Below, piece after piece: positions 1-9,301 of a stretch of DNA of 64,000 nucleotides. The notes under the pieces were generated by a model. The model was not told the origin of the DNA. It saw nothing but the letters and a program-made list of their open reading frames with translations, and made no database searches. Position 1 is the stretch's first letter; every line of letters starts with the position of its first letter. Position numbers and translations under genes: made by a program. This DNA comes from Leifsonia poae (GTDB lineage Bacteria > Actinomycetota > Actinomycetes > Actinomycetales > Microbacteriaceae), in NCBI RefSeq assembly GCF_027921845.1, contig NZ_BSEN01000015.1:630636-694635 (forward strand), given 5' to 3'.

Positions 1-174
1 ACGAGCGACGATGTCGTGCGCCACACGCTCGTCGGCCGCATCGTCGACGCGTACACGGAGTACGACGCCCAGAAGCAGGCCCTGCACTACGAGCGCGAGC
101 AGGCGGCGGAGTTCGCCAACCGCGCTGAGCGCCGTTCGGCGATCCCGCGCGATCGCACGCCGAAGAGACGATAG
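1..174 (+). CDS. PhoH family protein, C-terminal end (5' truncated by window)
   Basis: The open frame enters from the left edge and stops at 172-174 (TAG), leaving about 57 residues. The tail starts with TSDDVVRHTLVGRIVDAY, which resembles the C-terminus of PhoH-like P-loop ATPases, and ends in a basic stretch. The ATPase domain lies outside the window. The next gene is ybeY, and the order phoH-ybeY-CorC-era is common in Actinobacteria, which supports the call. In that context PhoH-like proteins are thought to act in RNA or ribosome metabolism. Only the tail is visible, so the family call rests largely on context. Confidence 0.7.
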   Translation, partial: TSDDVVRHTLVGRIVDAYTEYDAQKQALHYEREQAAEFANRAERRSAIPRDRTPKRR

Positions 175-198
175 AAAGACGAACAGGGACCGCCAGCG

Positions 199-660
199 AT
201 GAGCATCGAAGTCAACAACGAGTCGACGATCCCGGTGGACGAGGCAGCGTTGCAGCGCCTCGCCACCTACGCCTTCGACATCATGCACGTGCACCCGGAC
301 GCGGAACTCGCGATCGTGCTCGTCGACGAAGCGGCGATGGAGCAGCTGCACGTGCAGTGGATGGACGAGCCGGGGCCGACAGACGTGCTCAGCTTCCCGA
401 TGGACGAGTTGCGTCCCGGCACCGAGGACGAACCGTCGCCGGCAGGTCTGCTCGGCGATGTGGTGCTCTGCCCGCAGGTCGCTCAGGCGCAGGCGGAAAC
501 GGCCGGTCACAGCCTGATGGAGGAGCTACTGCTGCTCACGACGCACGGGATCCTCCACCTCCTCGGTTTCGATCACGCCGAACCCGCCGAGGAACGCGAG
601 ATGTTCGGCATCCAGCGCGACATCCTGATCGGGTTCTCGCGCTACGACCGACAGCGCTAG
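199..660 (+). CDS. ybeY: rRNA maturation endoribonuclease YbeY
   Basis: The 153-residue protein has the normal length for YbeY. It carries the zinc-binding motif [11 protein letters not shown] (His116, His120, His126) that defines this metal-dependent RNase family. YbeY acts in the cytosol on 16S rRNA 3'-end maturation and 70S quality control. The N-terminal half is the usual alpha/beta fold with a [10 protein letters not shown] segment near residue 61, also typical of the family. It starts at ATG 199, 24 nt after the PhoH stop, and is followed after 8 nt by the CorC-like gene, so it sits in a PhoH-ybeY-corC-era operon. Confidence 0.95.
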   Translation: MSIEVNNESTIPVDEAALQRLATYAFDIMHVHPDAELAIVLVDEAAMEQLHVQWMDEPGPTDVLSFPMDELRPGTEDEPSPAGLLGDVVLCPQVAQAQAETAGHSLMEELLLLTTHGILHLLGFDHAEPAEEREMFGIQRDILIGFSRYDRQR

Positions 661-668
661 AGGCGCGG

Positions 669-1967
669 ATGCTCACCACCCTCTTCTTCGTCATCGCCTT
701 CGTGCTCGTCGCGTTCGGCGGCCTGATGGCGGCGGTCGACGCGGCGATCTCGGTGCAGTCGCGCGGCGACATCGCCGAACTCGCGGAGACGTCGCGGTCG
801 AAGAAGTCCCTGCTGGCCATAGCGGCCGACCCGGGCGCGCACATCAACGCGATCAACTTCATCCGCATCACGGCGGAGACGACGGCCGCCGTGCTCGTCA
901 CGCTCGCCTTCGAGATGATCTTCGAACAGTGGTGGATCTCACTGATCCTGTCCGCGCTGATCATGACGGGTGTCTCGTTCGTGCTGGTCGGGGCGAGCCC
1001 GCGCAGCGTCGGCCGGGCGAACTCGACGCTGCTGCTGCGGCTGACGGCGCCGCTCATCCGGTTCGTGCGCGTGCTCCTCGGGCCGATCGCCGACGGTCTG
1101 GTCGCCCTCGGAAACCGGGTGACGCCGTCGCGCGCCCGGTCGGCCCCGGTGGCGAGCGAGGAGCAACTGCTCAGCATCGTGGACGAGGCGACCGAGTTCG
1201 ACGTTCTCGAGGAGGACGACCGGGAGCTCATCCACTCGATCTTCGAGTTCAACGACACGGTGGTGCGTGAGGTGATGATCCCGCGCACCGACATGATCAC
1301 CATCGATCGCGGCGCCGGGCTCGGCACGGCGATGGGCCTGTTCCTCAGCAAGGGCGTGTCCCGGATGCCCGTGATCGACGGCGACCCCGACGACGTCGTC
1401 GGCGTGCTGTACCTGAGGGATGTGGCGAAGCTCAGCTTCGAGAGCCCGCTCGGCGCCGACCAGGTGACGATGGGCGACCTGGCTCGGCCGGCCCTGTTCG
1501 TGCCCGAGTCGAAGAAGGCCGATCAGCTGCTGCGGCAGATGCAACTGGAATCGAACCACCTGGCGATGGTCGTGGACGAGTACGGCGGTATCGCCGGCCT
1601 GGTCACGCTCGAGGACCTCATCGAGGAACTGGTCGGCGACATCTCCGACGAATACGACCACGAGGTCGAGCTCGTGCAGCAGGTCGGGCCCGGCCGCTAC
1701 CGGGTCGGCACCCGCCTGCCGATCGACGAGCTCGGCGAACTGTTCGGACTCGAGATCGAGGACGACGACGTCGACAGCGTCGGCGGCCTGGTCTCCAAGG
1801 CGCTCGGCCGCCTCCCCGAGGTCGGATCGACGGCGACGGCGTACGGGCTGCGCTTCACCGTCGATCGCACCGAAGGCCGCCGCAAACATGTCAGCACCGT
1901 GCTCGTCGAGCGCGACACCGCCCTGATCGCGACGCCGGACGCGTCGCTGGAGGAGAAGCACTCGTGA
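669..1967 (+). CDS. Hemolysin/CorC family membrane protein (DUF21, two CBS, CorC_HlyC)
   Basis: The 432-residue protein starts at ATG 669, right after ybeY. The N-terminal 130 residues carry several hydrophobic segments (DUF21-like membrane domain). Next comes a CBS pair: the first begins near [11 protein letters not shown], and the second contains [20 protein letters not shown]-terminal CorC/HlyC transporter-associated domain ends the protein. The family is linked to magnesium/cobalt efflux or membrane transport; the name hemolysin is historical. The gene overlaps the GTG start of era by 4 nt, so translation is probably coupled. Confidence 0.9.
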   Translation: MLTTLFFVIAFVLVAFGGLMAAVDAAISVQSRGDIAELAETSRSKKSLLAIAADPGAHINAINFIRITAETTAAVLVTLAFEMIFEQWWISLILSALIMTGVSFVLVGASPRSVGRANSTLLLRLTAPLIRFVRVLLGPIADGLVALGNRVTPSRARSAPVASEEQLLSIVDEATEFDVLEEDDRELIHSIFEFNDTVVREVMIPRTDMITIDRGAGLGTAMGLFLSKGVSRMPVIDGDPDDVVGVLYLRDVAKLSFESPLGADQVTMGDLARPALFVPESKKADQLLRQMQLESNHLAMVVDEYGGIAGLVTLEDLIEELVGDISDEYDHEVELVQQVGPGRYRVGTRLPIDELGELFGLEIEDDDVDSVGGLVSKALGRLPEVGSTATAYGLRFTVDRTEGRRKHVSTVLVERDTALIATPDASLEEKHS

Positions 1968-2857
1968 ACGATTTCCATGCGGGATTCGTCTCGTTCGTCG
2001 GCCGCCCGAACGTCGGGAAGTCGACGCTCACGAACGCGCTCGTCGGCGAGAAGGTGGCGATCACCAGCTCGAAGCCGCAGACGACGCGTCGCGCGATCCG
2101 GGGGATCGTCCACCAGAAGGACGGCCAGCTGATCCTGGTCGACACGCCGGGCATCCACCGCCCGCGCACGCTGCTGGGCGAACGCCTGAACTCGCTTGTG
2201 CAGTCGACGCTCGGCGACGTCGATGTGATCGGCTTCTGCGTTCCCGCGGACGAGAAGATCGGCCCGGGGGATCGCTTCATCAATGATCAGCTCGACGAGT
2301 ACCCGCGGGCGAAGAAGGTGGCGATCGTCACGAAGATCGACACGGCGAGCAAGCAGGCCGTGGCCGAACAGCTGCTGGCCGTCTCCGAGCTGCGCGAGTG
2401 GGAGGCGATCATCCCGATCTCGGCGACGAGCAGCATCCAACTCGACACGCTCACGAGCGAGCTGATGCGACTGCTTCCGACCTCGCCGGCTCCGCTGTAC
2501 CCGGCCGATGCTGTGACGGACGAGGGACTCGAGGACCGCATCTCGGAGTACATCCGCGAGGCGGTGCTCGAGGGCGTGGAGGACGAGCTCCCGCACTCGC
2601 TCGCTGTGACGATTGACGACATCATCGAGCGCGACGACAAGGACATCGTCGACATCTACGCCAACCTGTTCGTCGAGCGCGACAGCCAGAAGGCGATCGT
2701 GATCGGCAAGGGCGGCAGCCGCATCCGCGAGGTGGGCGCAACAGCGCGCGTGCCGATCGAGAAGCTGATCGGCAAGCACGTGTTCCTGTCCATCCGGGTG
2801 AAGGTGGCCAAGGACTGGCAGCGCGACCCGAAGCAGCTCGGCCGCCTCGGGTTCTGA
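1964..2857 (+). CDS. era: GTPase Era
   Basis: This 297-residue protein has the standard Era layout. The N-terminal GTPase domain has G1 GRPNVGKST (residues 12-20), G3 DTPG and G4 TKID, and the C-terminal KH domain contains IVIGKGGSRIREVG. Era binds the 3' end of 16S rRNA and assists 30S assembly at the membrane/cytosol interface. The GTG start at 1964 overlaps the stop of the CorC-like gene. Together with ybeY this is a ribosome maturation operon. No hairpin with a T-run is visible after the stop before the kinase gene. Confidence 0.97.
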   Translation: MNDFHAGFVSFVGRPNVGKSTLTNALVGEKVAITSSKPQTTRRAIRGIVHQKDGQLILVDTPGIHRPRTLLGERLNSLVQSTLGDVDVIGFCVPADEKIGPGDRFINDQLDEYPRAKKVAIVTKIDTASKQAVAEQLLAVSELREWEAIIPISATSSIQLDTLTSELMRLLPTSPAPLYPADAVTDEGLEDRISEYIREAVLEGVEDELPHSLAVTIDDIIERDDKDIVDIYANLFVERDSQKAIVIGKGGSRIREVGATARVPIEKLIGKHVFLSIRVKVAKDWQRDPKQLGRLGF

Positions 2858-2946
2858 CCCGGGCGCGGGCGCTGCCGCGTACATCCAGCGGATGAAATCC
2901 GCCCGTGCGCGCGGCGACGGCCTCGTTCGCCCCGTACCGTAGAAGG

Positions 2947-4809
2947 ATGCTGCAGCGCTCCCGACTCGTGGACCGGCTCGTGCCCTTCCGCTGGGTGCTC
3001 GAGCCCGCCCTGGGGCTCCTGCTGTTCGCCGTCTGGATCGCGACCGGTCTCCCGGTCGACGTGGAGTCGGCGCTCGCGCTCGTGTTCGCCTGTGCGGCCG
3101 TCGCGCTGTCACGGGTCATCCCCGCGGTCTCGCTCGGGCTGGTCTGGGCATCGGTACTCCTCGAACTGGCCGCACCCGACTCGCTCGGTGCGCCGTTCCG
3201 GCTCGTCGGCGGCATCGCGGTGCTGCTCGCGATCTTCGGTGTCGCCGCCCATTCGGGCGTGGTGGTCCGTTGGCTCGACTTCGTCTCGGCGGTACTGCTC
3301 GGACCCGCCGTCGCGTACCTCTTCACCGTGCGCGGCGACATCAAGTTCCCGCAGTTCGGCCCGGTGATCGCCGGCTACTACACCAGCCAGGGCGTCGGTC
3401 TGCTGCTGATGAGCCTGATGGTCGTGGTGCTCTTCGTCGCCGGCTGGTTCGTGGGCTACCTCGTCGCGCGGCAGCGCGCGATCGGCACGGACGGCGGACG
3501 CTCGGTGCTGATGTGGCTGGCCTCGTCGGGCGGAACGCCGACACTCGACGCCGACGTCGACCGCGCCGCGCTGGTGCGCCGCCTCACCCGCCCTCAGCTC
3601 GCGTTCGACATCGCCGGCGCGGCCCTGTTCGCGGTGGTCTGCCTCCTGCTCGATACGGTGAACGTGTTCGGATTCGACTCGTCGCCGCGCACCGGCTTCG
3701 TGGTGATGATCGGCTTCGCGGTCGCGGTGGCTGTGCGCCGCATGTCGCCGCCGGTGGCGCTCGCGATCGCCTGGCTGGCCGCCGTGCTGCAGATGATCTC
3801 CGGCCACAACATCCTGTTCAGCGACGTCGGCGTGCTGATCGTGCTGTACTCGACGGCGGCCTACGGAGACCGCGTCGTGCGCTGGTCGGGCCTGATCTCG
3901 GCCGGAGTCGGCGCCGTGGTGGCGGCCCTGTACCTCACGCTGACCGCGGCGGTCAGCCAGAACTACCTCGATCTGCTCTCCGGGGCGATCACCCGGCTCG
4001 CGCTTCAGTTCGTCTTCCTGTTCGTCGTCAGCGCGACCGTGCTGGGCCTGTCCTGGGTGCTCGGGCTGCTCATGCGCACGTGGCGCAACGCCAGGATCTC
4101 GCGCCGCGCGCAGGTCGCCGCCGAGTTCGATCGCGCCCGCGCCGTCGAAGACGTCGTCGTCGAGCAGGAGCGAACGCGCATCGCCCGCGATATGCACGAT
4201 GTGGTCGCGCACTCGCTCGCCGTGGTCATCGCCCAGGCCGACGGGGCGCGCTACGCCCGTCACGCCGATCCGGATGCCGTCGACGAGGCGCTCACGACCA
4301 TCGCGTCGACGGCCCGCTCGGCGCTGGGCGACGTGCGGGTACTGCTCGCCGAACTGCGCCACGCACAGCCGGAGGGCCCGCAGCCGTCGCTCGACGACCT
4401 CGACAAGACCGTCGATCAGGTTCGAGCAGCGGGGCTGGACGTGACGATGGAGCGCAGCGGCGACCTCGAGCGTCTCGGCTCCGCCCAGCAGATCGCCGCC
4501 TACCGCATCGTGCAGGAAGCGTTGACCAACGCGCTCCGGCACGGCAGCACCGCCGACCCGGCGACCGTCGTCCTCGCCTCGATCACGAGCGAGGCCGGCG
4601 TGCAGGGGGTCGGCATCACCGTGAGGAACACCATGAAACCGATCACGCTCGACACCACCGCGACCGGGACGGGAGCCCTGCCCCGCATCGGCCACGGTCT
4701 GCCAGGGATGCGCGAGCGTGCGACGCTCGCCGGTGGCTCGCTCACCGCGGGTCCGACCGGCGACACATTCACCGTCGCCGCGTTCCTGCCGGTGGGAGCC
4801 CCGGCGTGA
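2947..4809 (+). CDS. Sensor histidine kinase, NarL/DesK type, many membrane segments
   Basis: This is a 620-residue kinase if started at ATG 2947. A longer reading from 2905 is open, but a TACCGT box at 2935-2940 sits 6 nt before the ATG, the leaderless spacing seen elsewhere in this window. About 390 residues of hydrophobic segments precede the HisKA_3 dimerisation motif RTRIARDMHDVVAHSL, with phospho-acceptor His417. The HATPase domain follows, with N-box EALTNALRHG and a late GHGLPGMRER G-box. The large membrane part suggests sensing within or at the membrane. It overlaps the response regulator gene by 4 nt, so the two form a two-component system. The signal is unknown. Confidence 0.92.
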   Translation: MLQRSRLVDRLVPFRWVLEPALGLLLFAVWIATGLPVDVESALALVFACAAVALSRVIPAVSLGLVWASVLLELAAPDSLGAPFRLVGGIAVLLAIFGVAAHSGVVVRWLDFVSAVLLGPAVAYLFTVRGDIKFPQFGPVIAGYYTSQGVGLLLMSLMVVVLFVAGWFVGYLVARQRAIGTDGGRSVLMWLASSGGTPTLDADVDRAALVRRLTRPQLAFDIAGAALFAVVCLLLDTVNVFGFDSSPRTGFVVMIGFAVAVAVRRMSPPVALAIAWLAAVLQMISGHNILFSDVGVLIVLYSTAAYGDRVVRWSGLISAGVGAVVAALYLTLTAAVSQNYLDLLSGAITRLALQFVFLFVVSATVLGLSWVLGLLMRTWRNARISRRAQVAAEFDRARAVEDVVVEQERTRIARDMHDVVAHSLAVVIAQADGARYARHADPDAVDEALTTIASTARSALGDVRVLLAELRHAQPEGPQPSLDDLDKTVDQVRAAGLDVTMERSGDLERLGSAQQIAAYRIVQEALTNALRHGSTADPATVVLASITSEAGVQGVGITVRNTMKPITLDTTATGTGALPRIGHGLPGMRERATLAGGSLTAGPTGDTFTVAAFLPVGAPA

Positions 4810-5501
4810 GCGGGATGGGCGCAGGCGCGGGCGAACGCATCCGGGTGCTGCTGGTCGACGACCAGGCGCTGTTCCGCGCGGGCATCCGGATGCTCGTCGG
4901 ATCGCAGCCCGACCTCGAGTTCGTGGGGGAGGCGGCGAACGGCGAGGAGGGCGTACAGGTGGCGCTCGAGACGTCGCCCGACGTGGTGCTGATGGACATC
5001 CGGATGCCCGTGATGGACGGGATCGCTGCGACGTCGGAGATCGTCGGGCGGGCCGTGCGCGATGGTCGCAGGCCGCCGAGGATCGTGGTGCTGACCACGT
5101 TCGACCTCGACGAAGCGGCGGCACGCGCCATCCGGGGAGGGGCGAGCGGCTTCGTGCTCAAGGACGCGGAGCCGGAGTTCCTGCTGGCGGCGATCCGCAC
5201 GGTGCACGCCGGCAATGCGGTGATCGCGGCCGGAGCGACGCGCGAGCTGTTCCAGTACTTCTCCGCCGGCGAGCCCGCCAAGGAGCAGCCGCAGGAGTTC
5301 GGCAACCTCACCTCGCGGGAGCGCGAGATCTTCGTGCTCGCCGCCCGGGGCCTCAGCAACTCGGAGATCGCCTCGACCGAATACCTGAGCGAGGCGACGG
5401 TGAAGACGCACATCAGCCGCATCCTGAGCAAGCTCGGGCTCCGCGACCGGGTGCAGATGGTCGTCTACGCCTTCGAGCACGGGCTCACGGCGGCGGAATA
5501 G
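4806..5501 (+). CDS. Response regulator, NarL/LuxR family
   Basis: The 231-residue regulator has an N-terminal receiver domain, with VLLVDDQALF acidic residues and phospho-acceptor Asp64 in VVLMDIRMP. A C-terminal LuxR-type helix-turn-helix follows (LTSREREIFVLAARGLSNSEIA, with AEATVKTHISRILSKL-like recognition helix). It starts at GTG 4806 inside the kinase stop; ATG 4815 is an alternative. It is the partner of the preceding kinase. The following ABC transporter genes begin 77 nt downstream from their own -10 box, so they are plausible targets, by analogy with kinase/regulator/MacB-type clusters in Gram-positives. Confidence 0.93.
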   Translation: MSGMGAGAGERIRVLLVDDQALFRAGIRMLVGSQPDLEFVGEAANGEEGVQVALETSPDVVLMDIRMPVMDGIAATSEIVGRAVRDGRRPPRIVVLTTFDLDEAAARAIRGGASGFVLKDAEPEFLLAAIRTVHAGNAVIAAGATRELFQYFSAGEPAKEQPQEFGNLTSREREIFVLAARGLSNSEIASTEYLSEATVKTHISRILSKLGLRDRVQMVVYAFEHGLTAAE

Positions 5502-5578
5502 GAATCATCCTCCAGGCTGAGTGACGATCGACCGCTGGCCTGATTCGCGGCCGAGCGCGGATCTCTAGCGTTGTCGAC

Positions 5579-6382
5579 ATGGACAATGTCACCAGCCGGA
5601 CGATCACGACCGCCAACCCGATTCTGAGCCCCGACTCCCGCACCGCCCTGGTGGCGCGCGTGGTGGATGCCACCAAGTCGTACGGCGCCGGCGCCGGACG
5701 GGTCAATGCGCTCGACGGCGTGACCCTGGGGATCCCGGCCGGGCAGTTCACCGCGATCATGGGGCCGAGCGGCTCGGGGAAGTCGACTCTGATGCACGTC
5801 ATGGCAGGACTCGACACGGTCACGACCGGTCAGGTCTGGCTCGGCGACACGGAGATCACCCGCCTGAAGGATGCGGAGCTCACGGTGCTGCGCCGGCGCC
5901 GGGTCGGCTTCGTGTTCCAGTCGTTCAACCTGGTCCCCACGCTCGACGTCCAGGCGAACATCCGGCTGCCGTTCGAACTGGACGGTCGTCGCCCGACCCG
6001 TACGCAGGCGGAGTGGATCGACCACCTCGTCGGCTCGCTCGGCCTCGGCGACCGGCTCACCCATCGTCCGCACGAGCTGTCCGGTGGGCAGCAGCAGCGG
6101 GTCGCCATCGTGCGCGCGCTCGCGACCCGTCCCGATCTGATCTTCGCGGACGAGCCGACCGGCAATCTCGACTCGCGCACGGGGCGCGATGTCCTCGCCC
6201 TGCTCGCCGAGGCGAGCCGGTCGTACGGGCAGAGCATCGCGATGGTGACGCACGATCCGATCGCCGCGAGCTTCGCCGATCGCATCGTCTTCCTGGCGGA
6301 CGGCGTTGTCGTCGCAGAACGGGGGCGGTCGTCCGCCGAAGAGATCTCCACGTTCATGCTGGGCATGGAGCAGCGCGCGTGA
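5579..6382 (+). CDS. ABC transporter ATP-binding protein, MacB/LolD type
   Basis: This 267-residue ATPase has Walker A GPSGSGKST, Q-loop VFQSFNLVP, signature LSGGQQQRVAIVRAL, Walker B LIFADEPTGNLDS and H-loop MVTHD. GNLDS and the following FtsX-type permease place it in the MacB/LolD/FtsE group, which moves lipids, peptides or antibiotics across or out of the membrane by mechanotransmission. A 25-residue low-complexity N-terminus precedes the domain. A TAGCGT -10 box at 5566-5571 lies 7 nt before the ATG, consistent with a leaderless transcript. It overlaps the permease GTG by 4 nt. Confidence 0.93.
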   Translation: MDNVTSRTITTANPILSPDSRTALVARVVDATKSYGAGAGRVNALDGVTLGIPAGQFTAIMGPSGSGKSTLMHVMAGLDTVTTGQVWLGDTEITRLKDAELTVLRRRRVGFVFQSFNLVPTLDVQANIRLPFELDGRRPTRTQAEWIDHLVGSLGLGDRLTHRPHELSGGQQQRVAIVRALATRPDLIFADEPTGNLDSRTGRDVLALLAEASRSYGQSIAMVTHDPIAASFADRIVFLADGVVVAERGRSSAEEISTFMLGMEQRA

Positions 6383-7821
6383 GCCGGCCGTTCTCGGCGT
6401 TCCGCGCCAACGCGCGCGAGCACCGCGCGAGCATCCTGGTCGCCGCATTGAGCTCGGCATTCGGCGTCGCCCTCCTGTCGTCGACGGGAGTGCTGGCGGC
6501 GTACATCGCACAGGACGACGTCGCTGCGCACGGCTCGGTGACGGTAGCGCTCAACGTCGTGGCCGTGATCTTCTTCATCATCGCGGTCTACGTCGGGGCG
6601 ATCGTGACCACCAACACCTTCGCGACGATCATCGCCGGGCGCACACGCACGATCGCCCTGCTGCGACTGATCGGGTCGAGCGCCCAGGCGCAGAGGCGCT
6701 CAGTGGCGGGCGAGGGACTGACCGTCGGGCTGATCGGCTCCCTGCTCGGCGGGGCGATCGCCGCGACGCTCGCCCTGGCGGCCGTGCGGGTGTTCGTCGC
6801 GCTGCGCGTGCTCCCGGACCTGCTCTATCCGGTGATCACGCCGGCGCTGCTCGCGCCGCTGGTGGTCGTCGTGCTCACGACGTGGCTGGCCTCCTGGGTC
6901 GGCGGACGCCGGGTGCTGACCGTGACGCCTGTTCAGGCGCTGGGCGCCGCCGAGGAGCGCCCGCCCGCCGCACTGCGGCGGAGCAGGGGCCGCACTGTCG
7001 TCGCATCCGCCCTGATCCTCGTCGGCGCGGCGCTCCTCGCCTTCGGCCTGCTGCTGGGGCTCGATGTGTTCGCGACACCGGTGCTCCAGCAGTACCACTC
7101 GTACGGAGTGCTGGTCGCCCTGCCCGGCGGCGTGCTCTCGTTCACCGGCATCATCCTCGCCGCGCCCCTCTTCATGCCCTCCATCCTTCGGGGCGTCGGA
7201 CTGCTGTTCGGCCACGGGACGGCGACGAGACTGGCCGCGGCCAACGCGGTGCGCAACCCGGAGCGCAGCTCCCGCACCACGATCGGCTTGGTCATCGGGG
7301 TCACCCTGATCACGATGTTCGTCGTGGCCGCGCAGTCCTATCTGCAGATGATTCAGGAGGCTCAGAGCAACGAGCCGGAGCTGTATGCGGGCGTGACCCC
7401 CGTGGTCACGGTGACGATGATCGTGTTCTCCGTGATGATCGGATTCTCGGCCGTCATCGCGGCGGTCGGCGTGATCAACAACCTCTCGCTGAGCGTGCTG
7501 CAGCGGCGCAGGGAGCTCGGGCTGCTCCGAGCTCTCGGATTCACGGCGCAGCAGGTGAAGCGGATGATCCTCGCCGAGAGCGCTCAGCTCACGGTCTCGG
7601 CGGTGCTGACCGGGCTGGTGCTCGGCACGGTCTACGGCTGGATCGGTGCGCAGTCGCTGCTCGGCAGCATCCCGGGAGGTGGCCTGCTCGTCCCTGCTCT
7701 TCCGTGGCCGTTCCTCGCGCTTGTGGCTGTGGCCGCCGCTGTGCTCGCCGTCGTCGCCTCGATCGCGCCGACGCGCCGGGCGACGGCGCTCTCGCCGGTG
7801 GCCGCGCTGGCCGTCGAGTAG
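6379..7821 (+). CDS. ABC transporter permease, FtsX/MacB_PCD type
   Basis: The 480-residue permease starts at GTG 6379. It contains two FtsX-like units: transmembrane segments around residues 20-75 and 100-180, then a second set after residue 220. The conserved motif LQRRRELGLLRALGFTAQQVKRM is split in the usual way before the last helices. This form works as a dimeric or pseudo-dimeric membrane partner of the ATPase encoded just before. In actinobacteria such pairs beside NarL-type two-component systems are often tied to envelope stress or drug efflux. The substrate cannot be read from sequence. GC-rich self-complementary sequence follows, but no clear T-run terminator. Confidence 0.9.
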   Translation: MSRPFSAFRANAREHRASILVAALSSAFGVALLSSTGVLAAYIAQDDVAAHGSVTVALNVVAVIFFIIAVYVGAIVTTNTFATIIAGRTRTIALLRLIGSSAQAQRRSVAGEGLTVGLIGSLLGGAIAATLALAAVRVFVALRVLPDLLYPVITPALLAPLVVVVLTTWLASWVGGRRVLTVTPVQALGAAEERPPAALRRSRGRTVVASALILVGAALLAFGLLLGLDVFATPVLQQYHSYGVLVALPGGVLSFTGIILAAPLFMPSILRGVGLLFGHGTATRLAAANAVRNPERSSRTTIGLVIGVTLITMFVVAAQSYLQMIQEAQSNEPELYAGVTPVVTVTMIVFSVMIGFSAVIAAVGVINNLSLSVLQRRRELGLLRALGFTAQQVKRMILAESAQLTVSAVLTGLVLGTVYGWIGAQSLLGSIPGGGLLVPALPWPFLALVAVAAAVLAVVASIAPTRRATALSPVAALAVE

Positions 7822-8014
7822 CACCCGGCCCGCCCGGCCACGGGCGCCGGCCGTCCGGTCCAGCGCTCCGACGCTCGCGCATTCTTCCGTGAAGCCCCCT
7901 GGATGCTCGGAGTTTCCTGAGCGCCCCCGTCATCGCAGCTCTGCGCAGGCTGAATACCCGAGAATTGTGCGTCGGCCTGCCGGCACCCTGAAAGGATCCA
8001 CCCTGAACTGGCTC

Positions 8015-9301
8015 ATGTCCCTGCGCATCGATCAGCAGCCGTTTCTGATCGCCGCCGACGTCGTGGCCGCGGCGCTCGCGCTCTACCTCCTGGTGCGCCC
8101 GACGTGGAGGCGCGTGCTCGCCGGCGTGCTCGCGGCCATTGCCGGGGGAGTGCTCGGCTGGTTCGTCACGTGGCTGTTCGGCGACGTGCTCAACCTGTTC
8201 GGCGTTCAGCTGACGACGGTCACGCGGTTCTGGGTCGTCATCGGATGCGCCGGAATCGCGCTGGCACTGGCGAACCTGTTCCGCTCGCGATGGTGGCGGA
8301 AGGTCATCGCCGTGGTGAGCATCCCGGTGTTCCTGATCGTGTCGGCGGCGGCGATCAACGTGGACTTCGGCGCATACCGCACGCTGGACGACGTCGTCGG
8401 TGTCGTGCCGTACCGCGGCCTCGACCTGCATCACGAGCACGGCGAGGTCGTCGCGGTGGGCACCGACTACGGATCGACCTGGACCCCGCCCGCTTCGCTG
8501 CCGGCCACGGGCGAGACGGGAACGGTTCGGATTCCGGCGACGACCTCGGGCTTCCCCGCCCGCACGGCCGTCGTCTATCTGCCGCCCGCAGCGCTGACGG
8601 CCGCGCCGCCGGTTCTGCCCGTGCTGTACGCCTTCGCCGGGCAGCCGGGGGCTCCGGCGGACGTGTTCACCGCCGGCCGGATCGGCGCCGTCATGGACGC
8701 CTACGCGGCGAAGCACGGCGGCCTGGCGCCGATCGTCGTCGCCGCCGACCAGCTCGGCGGCCCCGATCGCAACCCGATGTGCGTCGACTCGTCGACGCTC
8801 GGCCGTTCGGCCACCTACTTGCTGAAGGACGTTCCAACGTGGATCCGGGCCCATCTGCGGGTGAGCAGTGATCCGGCCGCGTGGAGCGTCTTCGGGTACT
8901 CCCAAGGTGCGACCTGCGCGGTGCAGTTCGCCGCCGGGCACCCGGAGCTCTTCGGGTCGGCGCTGGCGTCGTCGAGCGAACTCGGCCCCACCCTCGGCGC
9001 CGGCGGATCGACCGTGGCGACCGGGTTCGCGGGCTCTGTGACGGCGTACCGGGCCGCCCAGCCGAGCGCGCTGCTGCGCGCCAACGCCCCGTACCGTGAC
9101 TCGCTGATCGTGTTCGGCGTCGGGCAGAACGACCTGCGGTACACGGGATACGCGCACACGCTGCGCGCCGACGCCGACCGGGCCGGGATGTCGACCGACC
9201 TGCTCGTCTCGCCCGGTTCGGCGCACGACTGGAACACGGTCCGCTACACACTGGCGCACGGCTTCCCGCTCATCGCCGCACACCTGGGACTCGAAGGATG
9301 A
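8015..9301 (+). CDS. Membrane-anchored esterase (antigen 85/esterase D-like alpha/beta hydrolase)
   Basis: The 428-residue protein has four hydrophobic helices in the first 115 residues. An extracytoplasmic alpha/beta hydrolase of the putative esterase family (PF00756 type) follows. The nucleophile elbow is GYSQG, with a later Asp (GQNDLRYTG) and His (GSAHDWN) that fit the triad. Relatives act on envelope acyl esters or act as acyltransferases; the substrate here is unknown. The start is uncertain. ATG 8015 is used, but the only good Shine-Dalgarno (AAAGGA, 7991-7996) is spaced for the in-frame CTG at 8003. Its TGA stop overlaps the ATG of the MprF-like gene. Confidence 0.82.
   Translation: MSLRIDQQPFLIAADVVAAALALYLLVRPTWRRVLAGVLAAIAGGVLGWFVTWLFGDVLNLFGVQLTTVTRFWVVIGCAGIALALANLFRSRWWRKVIAVVSIPVFLIVSAAAINVDFGAYRTLDDVVGVVPYRGLDLHHEHGEVVAVGTDYGSTWTPPASLPATGETGTVRIPATTSGFPARTAVVYLPPAALTAAPPVLPVLYAFAGQPGAPADVFTAGRIGAVMDAYAAKHGGLAPIVVAADQLGGPDRNPMCVDSSTLGRSATYLLKDVPTWIRAHLRVSSDPAAWSVFGYSQGATCAVQFAAGHPELFGSALASSSELGPTLGAGGSTVATGFAGSVTAYRAAQPSALLRANAPYRDSLIVFGVGQNDLRYTGYAHTLRADADRAGMSTDLLVSPGSAHDWNTVRYTLAHGFPLIAAHLGLEG

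Noticed and set aside
939-1961. Long antisense frames, also at 3109-5124, 28382-31138, 18899-19909 and 53120-54628.
   Set aside because: They mirror well-identified genes in high-GC DNA and their Arg/Ala/His-rich translations show no domain motifs.
7822-8002. GC-rich self-complementary stretch after the FtsX-type permease as an intrinsic terminator.
   Set aside because: Several short stems are possible but there is no dominant hairpin and no T-run.
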